Shown here in pieces: positions 1 to 11,083 of a stretch of 64,000 nt of DNA. Positions within the stretch are counted from its first letter, which is position 1; each line of letters opens with the position of its first letter. Both the position numbers and the translations under genes were made by a program. This DNA is from Phlyctochytrium arcticum. Lineage: Eukaryota > Chytridiomycota > Chytridiomycetes > Chytridiales > Chytridiaceae. The notes beneath the pieces were generated by a model, which was not told the origin of the DNA, searched no databases, and saw nothing but the letters and a program-made list of their open reading frames with translations. The stretch spans positions 62,001 through 126,000 of the forward strand of contig JAHLKI010000003.1 of the NCBI GenBank assembly GCA_025602905.1, in the 5' to 3' direction.

Positions 1-470
1 CCTCGGGGGGATTGGAAACATCCACCTATTGAGTTGGTTGCAGGTTGACTGACGCAGCCTTGCGATACAACATGTTTTCTTTCATCAAAAATATAGAGAT
101 CGTTAATGATGGTGTGTCGGTTAGAAAAGTACTTTCTCATGGTCCATTATGTAGCGTAGTCATTACACGCTGCGCACATACGAATGGGTGGTGAAGATCA
201 ATAATTGACTGCTCGAGTTTTCCAACGGTTATGGGCATACAGTGCTGCTCGTACTAGTATCTTCGTACCAAGGAAAAGCAGAGATTCTTGAACGCAGCGG
301 ACGAAATTTGCAGCGCTGTTCATGCAGAGTTTTGCTGCGCAGTCATTCATCCTCCCACTGCGGCAACCCCAGATACTCTACCCTCGGAACATGACGCGCG
401 CACCCTACCGCAAGGACCTGGCCGATATTCATCCCATAACCTACCTAAGCCAAGTTTCATTTCGGCAGTA
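1..470. other. No gene recognised
   Basis: Only short overlapping open frames with no coherent domain or splice pattern are seen. The stretch ends at the TA dinucleotide (469-470) that serves as the left target site of the MITE. Confidence 0.5.
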
Positions 471-887
471 CAGTAGAACCTCTAGTAACTTATACACCGA
501 TATCTTATAAACCTCCGGTAGTTTATAAAATTCTCGTCTCCCGTGCTGGTTCCTAATGCATAACTAATAGCTAATAACTTATATGATTTGAAAAAAATCA
601 ACTAGTATATAAGTTATCGGAGGTTTGGAACATATGAAATTTTTGTGGGCTGGAAGCAGCTGAGTGCTGTCCTGTGGCCTCTCAGGAGTCTTTGCTATGA
701 AAAAAGTTGAAAAAAGGGTTAGTGTCAGAAACGTGTCAGGGTAATAGCCCAAATACAAGGACATCAAATAAGCTCAGAACCAATGTCCGCATGAGGTTTT
801 TTTTGGGGGGTCTCCCGAAACTTATAACCTCTGATAACTGATAAATTTCCCAGGAACCGTCGATATAAGTTATTAGAGGTTCTACTG
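471..887. mobile_element. Pogo/Tc1-mariner-type MITE
   Basis: The left end reads CAGTAGAACCTCTAGTAACT and the right end is its inverted complement with one mismatch over about 24 bp. Both ends are flanked by TA (469-470 and 888-889), the target-site duplication expected of Tc1/mariner/pogo elements, and the CAG...CTG termini are typical of pogo-like elements. The 417-bp interior has further subterminal inverted pieces (around 600-625 and 820-880) but no transposase, so this is a non-autonomous element. The family assignment rests on termini only. Confidence 0.75.
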
Positions 888-1339
888 TACCGTCATGTAC
901 AGCGTATCATAAGACAGGGTGTTTGTTGCCAGATTGATTGGTCAAAAAGTTTAGAGAAGAGAAAGTAATCAGGTATAGTTGAAAACACACACGGGAAGTA
1001 GTGGATTAAAAATGTCAAAAGCAAACTTATATTACGGAGAGAGGAGAACATGAACTTAGGTCCGGATAAGCTATGATATATATTGTCATGAGGATCTTTT
1101 TTTTTGACAAGTATATGAGCGACATATACGTGCTGCCAAGGCCATGAAGCAATAGACAAAATAAAAGGGAGGCTTACTACCATGGGCAGAATTGGAGGCG
1201 TAAAATTTGTTTATAAGACGGGCAATGACAGATATGGAAGGAAAGCGAGTGGACAAGATAAATAGCTACGTTCTTCTATAGCGCTAAGGGGCCTCGGGGG
1301 AAGTTGCAGTCAAGACAACCACAGTATGGCCACAGGTTT
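888..1339. other. No gene recognised
   Basis: AT-rich stretch between the MITE and the dispersed repeat. No splice-consistent coding series or RNA gene was seen. Confidence 0.4.
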
Positions 1340-1886
1340 TCCGCCCATTAGCTGCTGGGCAAGCGAAACTGATGAGGAGTAGTCGTCGTGCCTGGTCGAA
1401 GTTTCAGGTTTGCCAGGATATGACGCGCATATTTAACGTAGGTGGGTCCTGGTGTGAACCACACCTTCCATTCATTGTAGTAGGGATGCTCGCGTCGATC
1501 CTCCAAAAACTCATTAAACATTCGCACTAGCGACCCAGACGAAAGAGCAGGTGCTCGTGACGGGTCGGCAACGTTGAATGACCCTCCCTCTGGATACTGC
1601 GCATTCAAAAAGTCACGCAATAGGGCAGGAGCGTCATTGGCGTTGATCGGTAGTTGGCGGCTGCTGCAGAATCATCCCCCGTCCTTTCGGCATGGCCGAC
1701 GGTCCTGGTGTGGGTGTTGTCGTGTGGGTGTTCTCTTCCCCAAGCAAGCGACCAAGGACCGACCTCCGGCGTCGTTGCAATGCTGGAGCGTTCGCTCGCC
1801 AACATTTGTCCAACGCGGCCGCCTGCGCGTTAAACAAAAAATCGGTCCGACTAAACACCCCTTGGTTGCTGCCATATTGCGGTCGC
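1340..1886 (-). repeat. Dispersed repeat with coding remnant, copy A
   Basis: This block is clearly similar to 35622-36461 in the same orientation. Both contain near-identical stretches around the segment that reads on the minus strand as a conceptual GVFSRTDFLF...ALDKCW...LQRRR protein, and both contain an EWKVWFTPGPTYV segment. Similarity in copy A stops near 1886; copy B has about 300 nt of extra sequence in its middle. Frames are broken in both copies. The encoded protein is not recognised; a multicopy transposon gene is the simplest reading. Confidence 0.6.
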
Positions 1887-3546
1887 AAAATGACATTCCC
1901 ACTTGCGTCGATCAGTACAATGCCGTTGGAGAGAAATCGCACGAACCGGCGATCCTCTTTGGTTAGTGGGACCATCGACTTGGGCAATTGGAGCAAGAAA
2001 ACAAAATTGGTTGCTGGCACGTTGCTGACATCCTTCCAGCGCAGCACCATCGTTCCCATCCACTGACAGCGCGAAACGGTAACGGCCACCCACTAAAAAG
2101 TATTTCCAATGGCTGTATCTGATTCAAGGGTATTGTAATTGTACTGGACTGGTGGGGAGAGCTTACTGTACTGCTGATGCCAACAAGTCTGATCGAGCAA
2201 CAGGTCGTTTACTCGAATTCACCAAAGTTTTATTCCCACGGGTACCCAAACCCCTCCTTCTTTCCTCACATGTGCCAAAATCCTTCCAAACTCAACTTGC
2301 AAAAAAAACACAGAGTATCTCTCATCACAAACATGAACTCTTATTGAAAAAAAACACAAAACACAAAAACAAAAAAAAAATGCTAAAAAGCACAAAAACA
2401 AAAAAAAAAAACATTTCACTCCCACTTCCGGTGTCCCTCCTGATTATAATACCGCGACAAAGTCGGGACATAAAACTCTTGTGTCCGGGGTGCCGGTTCC
2501 AACGGGTGTCGGTTGCTGCTGGGCGGGGGGAGGGTGGGGTAGATAGAGGGTGTAGGGGGTGGGAGGGTGTGCGGGTGGAGGTACGGGTCATAGGGGGGGT
2601 GGAGGGTGGGAATGCCCCCCCCCCAGCCAGAAGCATTCCACCTCACACCATACAATACCATTGTTTTAGTATAGCAGGTGTTCGGAAATACTGTAGTGAT
2701 CTATGGATTTTCGCTCTTAGCAGATGGGGAACTAATTCCCTTCACTCCTCCAGGAACAGGATTCCCGCTAGGTAACATATTTTCTAATGGGAGTGAGTTG
2801 ACTGGTCCCTAGATTGCTAAATTTTCTGCGAGAATTGCTGCGTAATGACAAATGACAACGAGACTGAATATCCTGACTCGTACTCAGATTGTGGTAAATA
2901 CCAAGTAGTGCCATCCAGTCGAATTAAACTACGAGGATATGATGTTGCGACAACGTTAATGAGACACTCTGCAACCCGTCCCTCCAATCACACCATATTA
3001 TTTTTCCTAGATCAGCGCACAACTCTCTTCTGATGATAGTGACGGGTGGTATTTGTAATTGTTCACAAGCGATGAAACCACGTACAAGACAAGATGGCCA
3101 ACAAAAAAAACGCTATGGATGATGGAAAAAAGGAAACGGTTCATCTGACTTGTTCTGTCTCGGGAGATGTCCGCTCTTGCAACGAATTCCCGCAGTTTAT
3201 GCAACAGATTCTATGTGAATCAAACATGGTCGTGTTAGGCGAGCTGGAGGCTGTGTATATAAAGAAAAAGTACGTACCCTGTGTGCGGTAAATGTATCGT
3301 ACTTGAGTTGCAAATCTCTTTGCCAAATCTCTGGACTTGCTTCCTGGACGTATCCGATACAGCAAATCGTAGTCCTATGTGATTATGCTGTTAAGCAAGC
3401 TGGGGGTTCCTTCTCAAAAAAGCCACATACCTATGCTGGATGCCAGCGTGTCCCACGATTCGAGAAAAAAAAAGTTTTGGGTGTTAGTGCATGCAGCTTA
3501 TAGATGATATGGATCACAGGCTAGGCTAATAAGTCTTGATGAGGAG
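1887..3546. other. Low-complexity intergenic region with A-rich and G-rich tracts
   Basis: No gene was recognised. Roughly 2300-2412 is an A-rich tract and 2517-2612 is an extreme G-rich tract on the plus strand with more than ten runs of three or more G. The open frames crossing it are products of skewed composition. Confidence 0.5.
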
Positions 3547-3806
3547 GTTGAACTAAGTAGGCCCGCCGGGTACCTTCATAGTCGGACAAGAATCTCGATA
3601 CCCAGGACCTTGCCACGGGATGAAAACCTGCTGCTGCCCAATTTCATCTCCGGTGCTGTGCATGCACCACAACCTCCGCCCTCTGCCGACACCGTCAGGT
3701 TGAACTAGATAGGCCCGCCGGGTCGGACAAATATCTCGATACCCAGGACCTTGCCACGGGATGAAAACCTGCTGCTGCCCAATTCCATCTCCGGTGCTGT
3801 GCACCA
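3547..3806. repeat. Direct tandem duplication, period 152 bp
   Basis: GTTGAACT starts at 3547 and again at 3699, followed by the same GGCCCGCCGGG, CTCGATACCCAGGACCTTGCC and CACGGGATGAAAACCTGCTG segments. On the minus strand both copies keep one open frame (STGD-IGQQQVFIPWQGPGY), so the duplication is in frame, but no gene could be built around it. Confidence 0.75.
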
Positions 3807-4173
3807 CAACCAAACGGTGTCTCCAACTGCTCACCAGTTCCGCACTCGCCCTCTGTTGTGTATGTGCGGGAAGTTCAATCACGGTTGGCAGCGAACGCGA
3901 CATGACTTTGCACGGAGTTTGAATTCGTACATCGTGGCGCAGCGACGCGGGCAGGAGACCAAGATCTGGACCAAGATTCAAAAACAACGAAATCTTTAAA
4001 CTGCATCCTGCCCTTCGACGGCCGCAAGCACCATCAGGCTCCAACGTGTCTGCTTCCCCTCGATCCAGCGCCTACGGATACTTCCTAAAACGCAATAGCA
4101 ATTGTCTAAAACTCGGCAAAATTGAACTCGAAAGGCAGACGATCGCGACGTGTTCATATTACGAGATTTCGGC

Positions 4174-6262
4174 ATGGCCATTGACAGCGTTGAGCAGTAT
4201 CTTTCAGACAACCCCGATGCCACATGGGACAAGTACAAGGCATATCTGATCCGAACAGGAAGGGATCAACCAGAAGAACTCGAAGAAATGGTCAAGCAGT
4301 TGACGGTGAGTGTCGTGAAAGAGTCCGTATAGCTCCAAGAAGTTGCAGACTTTGCGTTTATGCGGTGGTGAGTGTCAGCATATCCTTGACGACCGAGAGT
4401 GCGTTGCGCCCTCGGCAAGAAGCCGTACCGGCCAATGGGCTAGCGGTCTTACTTGTCCGTGGTGAGCGTCAGCATATCCTCGGTTGAGAGTGCATGGCAC
4501 CCCTGGCAAGGAGCCATATCAGCCAGTGTGCTAGTGGTCTCACTTGTCCGACTGGAAGGCTCTGGCTATCCAGTCTGCTTCTTTGGGGAGGTGCTTTGAA
4601 GACTGCTCCGGCGGTGGTGAGCGTCAGCATATCCTCGGTTGAGAGTGCGTGGCGCCCCTGGCAAGGAGCCATATCAGCCAAATGCGCTAGTGGTCTCACT
4701 TGTCCGACTGGAAGGCTCTGTGGCTATCCAGTCCGAGCCCATTTTTGTATTTCCGTACCAGCAATGGGACAGGTATACATACATTATAGTGCCGCTCATT
4801 TAGTAACACCTTTTTCTGTTCCTCATCATACAGCGCAAGAGGGCGTGGGACCGTATCCAGGCAGATAAAAGGGTAAATGCCTTGATCCCTTCCCCTTTGT
4901 CTACAGCTCTTTTAAAATTTGTCAATTCTCACCTGTTAGATTTCCACCGAGAGGATCACTCACCAAATCGTCAATGCCCACGAGTTGATCGCACAAATTG
5001 TTCCTGCCAACAAGGACTTGATCGAAAAGTTGATTCCTTCCCGGGAGACGGCCGTTCAGAAGAGGTTGGTCCCACTGTTTCTGCGTGACTGAATTTTGTT
5101 AGCATGTGTCCTAAATAGCTGGCATTTCAGATCCAAAACGCACGAGGAAAGTGCAGCTGGACCCTCTGGTAATAGCCCCCCGACATCCGGTATTTCTTTC
5201 GTGCTGATTGATTTCCCCTCTTTCTCTGTACTTAGCGGGAGAACGCTTGGGCGCCGGGCCGCGGAAGAAAGCCAAGGTGAACGCCGAAGCACACTTGGCG
5301 CATAACGAGGACCAATCTCTGAGCGATACCGCTATTGAGGAATACGGCGAGGTTGGGGTTATAGATTTTTGCTCTTCTCGCCTCTTTCAATGCGGACTTA
5401 CTTGGAAACGCTTAGTTTCTTTTCCAAGGGACCGATTTGAGTGTTCAGATGAGGGCTTTGGCCAAATACAAAGATAAGATTTGTCCCGAGTCCCACATCG
5501 ACGTCTATCTGTACGGCAATACGTCCACTATCCTGATTCAGAGTGGTCCTTATGCGTTTATTTGGTAGGGCCAAACGAGGAGTGCTTCTTCTGAAGCGAG
5601 CGCAGTTCGAAAACTCTACCCTGGCCATTTTCGGCTATCCAATCCTTCAAGCTTTGATGAAGTATGCTCAGGATAGTCTCCCCGTCAAACGTTCGGATGC
5701 GCGTGTAGACGAAAATTTCACCGCGGATCTGCGGAGATGGCGAAGGGTAAGTGATCACGTAGTCCAACCTTTTGTGCGGCCATTTCGATGTGATTCTGAT
5801 ATGACCGTTCAGGAGTTTTGCAGCGAACAGCTGACCCATCGTGAGGTCGAAAACGAAATTGCGATGAAACTTTCCGAGTGTGAGGACGAGTTCGAACGGA
5901 TCATATTGAAGACAATGTTGACCTGGTAATATGCCATTCGAAAAGTATTGTTTTCTACGAGATCGATTTCTAATTCCACGACAGGGTAAAGCTACTCCCC
6001 CCTGGCTCTCTTAACCAAGACTTGTCCGAAAGTGCCCGCATTTCCATATATTCAAACTTTCTGCTTACATCAATGTTTACCCTGCCCCAGGTCTGTCCTT
6101 TGGGTCCACCCAAAGCTGTCTCTTACTGGTAAGAGTGAGGGTTTCTACACTCCTGTGTGTTGGTTTTCGAAATTGATCCTGATGACCTAGGTCTTCAACC
6201 ACCCCCTCCAAGGCTACCGCAGAAAGAAAGACCCTCAGCGGGGAAACCGAGCGGATAAATGA
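4174..6262 (+). CDS. Intron-rich hypothetical protein
   Basis: A chain of exons joins through good GT-AG introns with consistent phase: about 4174-4305, 4940-5064, 5131-5168, 5236-5351, 5416 to about 5535, an exon ending at 5746, 5813-5925, 5985-6090 and 6191-6262 (TGA). Most downstream introns are 60-100 nt; the first is about 630 nt and is filled with tandem repeats. The junction near 5535-5575 is unresolved: either a very small intron of about 37 nt or a frame break. The start is also uncertain, because the first exon stays open and protein-like upstream of the chosen ATG. The product is soluble and rich in charged residues, with an early basic GPRKKAKV stretch that could be a nuclear signal. 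I do not recognise the family. Confidence 0.55.
4366..4733 (+). repeat. Intronic tandem repeats each starting with a donor-like GGTGAG
   Basis: Three copies begin at 4366, 4461 and 4616 with GGTGAG(T/C)GTCAGCATATCC, and carry the shared CACTTGTCCGACTGGAAGGC and AAGGAGCCATATCAGCCA segments. The host intron's own donor at 4305/4306 also reads GGTGAGTGTC. The intron therefore seems to have grown by repeated duplication of its 5' end. Confidence 0.7.
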
Positions 6263-7776
6263 CACGATGCACGATTTTGCGGGCCATGTACTGATTCAGG
6301 CAACCCCATTCGCGCAAAGTGTAGACGGGGAGGCAAAAAAATCAAATGCAAAAAGTTCTTTAAGCTCAATCCACTGGGATTTGGCTCGGTTGGGGGTCGC
6401 AGGGAGAGATGCCATTCAATCCAACATTCGCCGAGGCTTGCCCAGGCCCCACCATACAACTTTCCAAATCGTCGGTGAGTGGAATTTTCCCTGGATTTCC
6501 CCCACGTTTGACCGTATGTTTACACGTTTTGCTGGCCTAGAATCGAAAATCATTTTTTACAGCCATGTACCCTTGGGTCACAACTGGTGCGCAATGCTTG
6601 AGATGGGGAAGTGCGATTTACCCGAGTCGTGGGAAGACTCAAAGTTTTCCGGCTTCCTTGACCACCTTGAAACCTTCAAAAGTGCAATGGTAATTTCATT
6701 GCACCTCAACGCACATTTTACTTCATCTTTCTCACAAGCAAGATGTTTTCGTCTTCTTTTATTGCAGCTCCTGTACGAAACCCAAGTGAACAATTTGTGG
6801 CAGTTGCTCAATGGGCCTGCCCTCCCCTCGTCTCCAACCCGCGGCCTTCAGTCACAAGCAGGGATTCTGACGACCCCCCACGCGAAGAAGACGATGGACA
6901 AGACCACCAGCTGTAAACGACCTACGAATATGACGTGGAAGTGACGATTGTGGATTATGAGACTGGAAGGAGGTAGGACATGTAAAACTTACATTTCCGT
7001 TCGTTGTGGGCCAAGTCTGGAAATCTTTGTGGGCACAACTTGCCGCGCGAGGCAATATGAATTTTTGAAACCTAGAACACTGGACATCTGACTGCACATT
7101 TGAAATTAGATCAAAACTCACGTGTCTGCCCGTTGGATGGGACGTTTGATCATTTTGATCCAATTTCAACATAGGCTTTGTTGACCTTCCGATCCTTTTG
7201 ACCCTTGGTTGCTCTTCTGGAGTTTATGCCCAACGTTTTTTATCAGTTTGCATTTAACGTGAAATATACACTCTGGCTTTCTCTATCACTCTCTGCGCCG
7301 AATATATACCATTCAAATCGTACAATCACTCGCAACCACTCTGCCAAAGCGACCTTTTTGCCGCAAAAGATCACTCACTCGACTCCACACTCTAGAGGAC
7401 CAGAATTGCTGACTAAGTGGCGTAGCTCAAACTCCGACTTGCTTTCTCATCTCGAAACTGTAGCAAGAAAACCTCTGTAACAGTAGGAGGCAAATACGCG
7501 GAGATGTTGGTATAGAGGTTTTTGGCCCAATTTGTATGGCGATTTTTTTTTTGCATTGGAAGATGCAGTGTATGTACGGATAGGTGATAGTTGTACCATT
7601 TCCCTACTTTAAACTCCTAAGCGGGTCATAACAGACAACGGCAGTGCGCCAAAAGTGCCCAGTCTTACAAGTTCTTGCACACATTCGAAATCCATAAACA
7701 AACTACAAGATGATTACAGCAAAAAGGCTTCGATCGCAGATAGGCTGCCCCACTTTACTTCTGCTTCGACAGGTCG
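6263..7776. other. No gene firmly supported
   Basis: A 225-codon plus-strand frame (6267-6944) exists, but its reading changes coherence near 6475-6560 and 6690-6770, where splice-like GTGAGT/AG pairs occur. It could be 3' exons of the upstream gene's alternative end or a decayed neighbour. Nothing recognisable is encoded. Confidence 0.3.
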
Positions 7777-8616
7777 CTACGAGCTCGGAAGGAGCACCCT
7801 CGGAACACTGAGTGCAGCCCGCCCGATGAGCGTCAATTTGCTTTTTGAAAGGTCCAGAGCTTTGAACCCGAGGTTCTTTTGAACGGCTTCGGATAGTGCG
7901 ACGGCAACATCATCTCCGATGGTGCATGTGTCAAGAATGAGGGTCTGGAGATGGGTGGTTTCCAGAGCGTGTGCAACCGGCAGGGGAAGAGTTCCACCAA
8001 ATATTTTGAGGGTTCGGAGGGTTGTGTTGTTGGATAGGACTCTTACTAGCTTGTCGAAGAAACCGGGAAGCGCTCCGACCTTGTTTGTGTCCATGATTAT
8101 GCGGCTAGTAAACAAGTTACTTTCTCCGCTGCTGCCGAATGTTGCTTCGGTCACTGTATCGTTGTGAAGGAGCAGGGAGAGACTGACCCAGGGCGTATCG
8201 AGGATCGAGGGCTGAGAGGGTGTTGCCTGTTATCGTTGGCATAATCACCCCACGTTGAGATTGATTAATGAGCTCCATGTTGTCTCGAGTGATAATGCCG
8301 TGCTTGTAAATGACTTCATCGTAGTCGCTCAACCGTTGTGGAAGATCGGACCCAAAGTGACCCGGACGTTCTCGTCAATCCCAGCAACCGCATCAACGAG
8401 TTTCTGGTGCTCAGTCCGCATCTGCAACAGTTGAGATTTCGTTTGCTCGAGCTCGCTTCCCTGTTCCTTCAGGCGGGCCTCGACGGCAAACAGGCGCTCG
8501 TAGAGTACGGCATGGTCACAGCACTGCGACTGTAGGGTGGCATGGTCACAGCGCTGCGACTGTAGGGCGGCGGGTGGTGGTGAAACTGGGCGAGTAGATG
8601 TTCGGCTTCCGGACAT
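7777..8616 (-). pseudogene. Broken coiled-coil / leucine-rich-repeat gene
   Basis: Reading leftward from the ATG at 8616, the first frame has a repeated QSQ-CDHA motif and a coiled coil (LYERLFAVEARLKEQ). The following piece (around 8332-8200) is in another frame, and a third frame (8154-7777) gives ribonuclease-inhibitor-type LRRs (NNTTLRTLKIFGG, THLQTLILDTC, KALDLSKSKL). No intron of normal length fits the two frame changes. The likely ancestor was a coiled-coil LRR protein; the function is unknown. Confidence 0.5.
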
Positions 8617-11083
8617 GGCAAATTGTTGGGAGATATCTAAAAATTTTGATACACTTCTCTGTCGCGAAACACGGATGAGTTCTTCCTCCCGGGCGCCCCG
8701 GGGGACTCCCTATACACATCTGGCATCTAGATCTATGCATAAATAGAGTGTGTGACTATTTTATAGATGCGGAACTATAGAATGAATGACACTGTTTAGA
8801 CTTTGGATAAGGTGATCTGAGATCTTTCCATAACACCGGCTGTTATTTGATATCTGCTCTTCTCTCTCTACTCTGCTGGTGGGGGCAATGCAGAGGCTAA
8901 TGCTGTGGCAGTGTGGATCGTGACACCTGTCAGTCAGGGCAGACGCCTGTCATATTCCTGTGCCAATTTCAGATTTTTGACATTTCCGGCTAGACGCCTG
9001 AACCTGCGGGTTTTCGCATCGTAAGGGGTTCAAACCAGTTCAAACCATGGGTAAGACGTAAGGGGTTCCAACCGCGCATCGTAAGGGGCTCGAATCATAG
9101 ATCGTAAGGGGCTGGAACCAACGTAAGGGCATTCCCAGGCCAACATCTGGCCAACATTAGACGGACGGACAGGTGCCCCAGAGGTGCCCACAGACTACAT
9201 CAGCTCGGACTTCTTCTCCTGAGATTCGGAACGCTGCCAGAGAATGTTTGTGCGAAAGCGGGCACGATGCTTGTTTGAGCAGACCCTGTAAAAAATTGTC
9301 TTGCACGTAGGAGACCTCTCAAGATGGCCATCCCAGAACCCTCTCACTGAGCAAAAGCACCTGCTAAGATACTGAACGATCTCCTCGTCAGCAAGGCAGA
9401 AAGGTGAACTATAGATCACTGCCATCTTTCGGACAAATTCAGACTAAAAGATCACTCGCATTAAGTTATTTACATCAGGTCCGCTGCATTTGTATGCTTC
9501 TTTCTAATGTCTATTCAGATCCTAGGTTCCCATTTAACCTCGCCATGATGGACAATATACCCAGTTGTTACTGCTTTCCGGCGCGCCCGTAGACTTGCTC
9601 TCCTACATCAAGCACTGATGTCTCCTCGCCCTGCTTCTATCGAATAGATTCTCATTTGACCTTTACGCGTTGCGTTAATTGACGATACAGCTAGTGGAAG
9701 TTTCAAACACAGGAATAGGAGGATATCGTAGAGGTGCATATCCTTGCGAATTTACAGAGTGATTTTCGAATGATTTCGAAGTGGATATGCACCCTTTTGA
9801 CATGGGGCTAAGCCTAGGTATGAGAGCTACTATACCATCCAGCTTACTCGTACATGCCTTCTTCCTACATAAACATGAACTTTTATTGTATTATCTGCGT
9901 AAATGGCCTCGATTGTATCAATACTGCACGTCGTCGTTCATGCTGCGCTCCAGATGCACCATTTTGAGCTGCCAATCCATCAGCCCGGCTCTCGCCAGCA
10001 GCAGTAGAAAACGACACAGAAAAGACCTGCAACTCTCTCCTTCTTCCTCCCTTTTCCCCCTTCTCTTCCCTCCTCTCTCCCTTCCTTCTCTCCCCTCTTC
10101 CTCTCTTTTTTTGGTGCTCGGGGAAAACCCGTAGATATGGGCATATAGCCAGATTTTGGGCTTCTGGGGTTGGTGTTTTTTGCCACTCATGTCCTACTTG
10201 TAGGCACTACATATGGGATTTATAGCGGACCTTCAAAGGTTTTATCAGCGTGAGTATCTCGTCTGTTTGTCGCTTTTGGGGTTTTGTCAGTCTTCCATCC
10301 CTCAAACCTTTCGAGTCAACGTATACAATCCCTATCTCAATCAAAGAATTGTGCTATCATTAATAGAAGAGTTTATTTCCCTAATCTCTTCACGTACTTG
10401 ATCAATCTTGGTCTTCCTAATAAGTATTTGGTCCAACTCAATGGTTCTCGATCAAAACTCCGAAACCCAGCCTTTCCGTGACTGGGCCGTCTAAAATGAG
10501 TCAGCGGCCGCTTGACGCAAATTCTTCTTGTTGGTTTTGCCGAAGAAGCAATCGTTTATTCCAACTAATAAAGATCATTGCGACTTTGGCATCCGGACGG
10601 ACGTACGGCGACTTTGGCAACAGACGCTGCAGGTATGCTTTCTCTGAGATGCACCGACCCAACTATGTAAAGAACTAAGACTCTTTTCTGCTAGGAACGC
10701 GACCTTTATAACGCTGAAACAAGTCTTTCTCCAAACGAATCCATTGGACATTTGAGAGTTTACCAAGTGGGACATACGGATCTATCTGCCCATATCATCG
10801 TCGTCTTGGGGTTTAGCAGAGCATATCAAGCACCAGGACAACCTTTGCCGAAAGACATTTCACGAACAAAGGGATCTGTGGCTCAACTTTTTTGAACCCC
10901 GACGAAGCGGGCGACTTTTTTGTGCTTCCTTTTCGTACCACCATCAGAACGACTCGACCGCATTGACCGCACGGTTCTTGGTTGGACTTTTTGGTTGGAC
11001 TTTTGTTGAGCAACTTAACAACAACAACGGGCTGCATTAGCATCGAAGAACAAGAGTGATACACATAGAACGATTAAAGAAGA
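8617..11083. other. Intergenic region with polypyrimidine tract
   Basis: No gene is supported. A 76-codon minus-strand frame at 9195-9425 and several 60-90 codon frames have no recognisable content. 10033-10110 is an almost pure C/T tract. The last 200 bases are the probable promoter and 5' UTR of the gene starting at 11084. Confidence 0.4.
9016..9129. repeat. Short tandem motif, about 25 bp
   Basis: Four to five degenerate copies of (ATC)GTAAGGGG(T/C)T followed by CRAACC occur close together, spaced roughly 25-40 bp. There is no CRISPR-like conservation of repeat and spacer, and no cas gene. Confidence 0.55.

Noticed and set aside
9016..9129. CRISPR-like array
   Set aside because: Repeats are short and degenerate, spacing is irregular, and the genome is eukaryotic.
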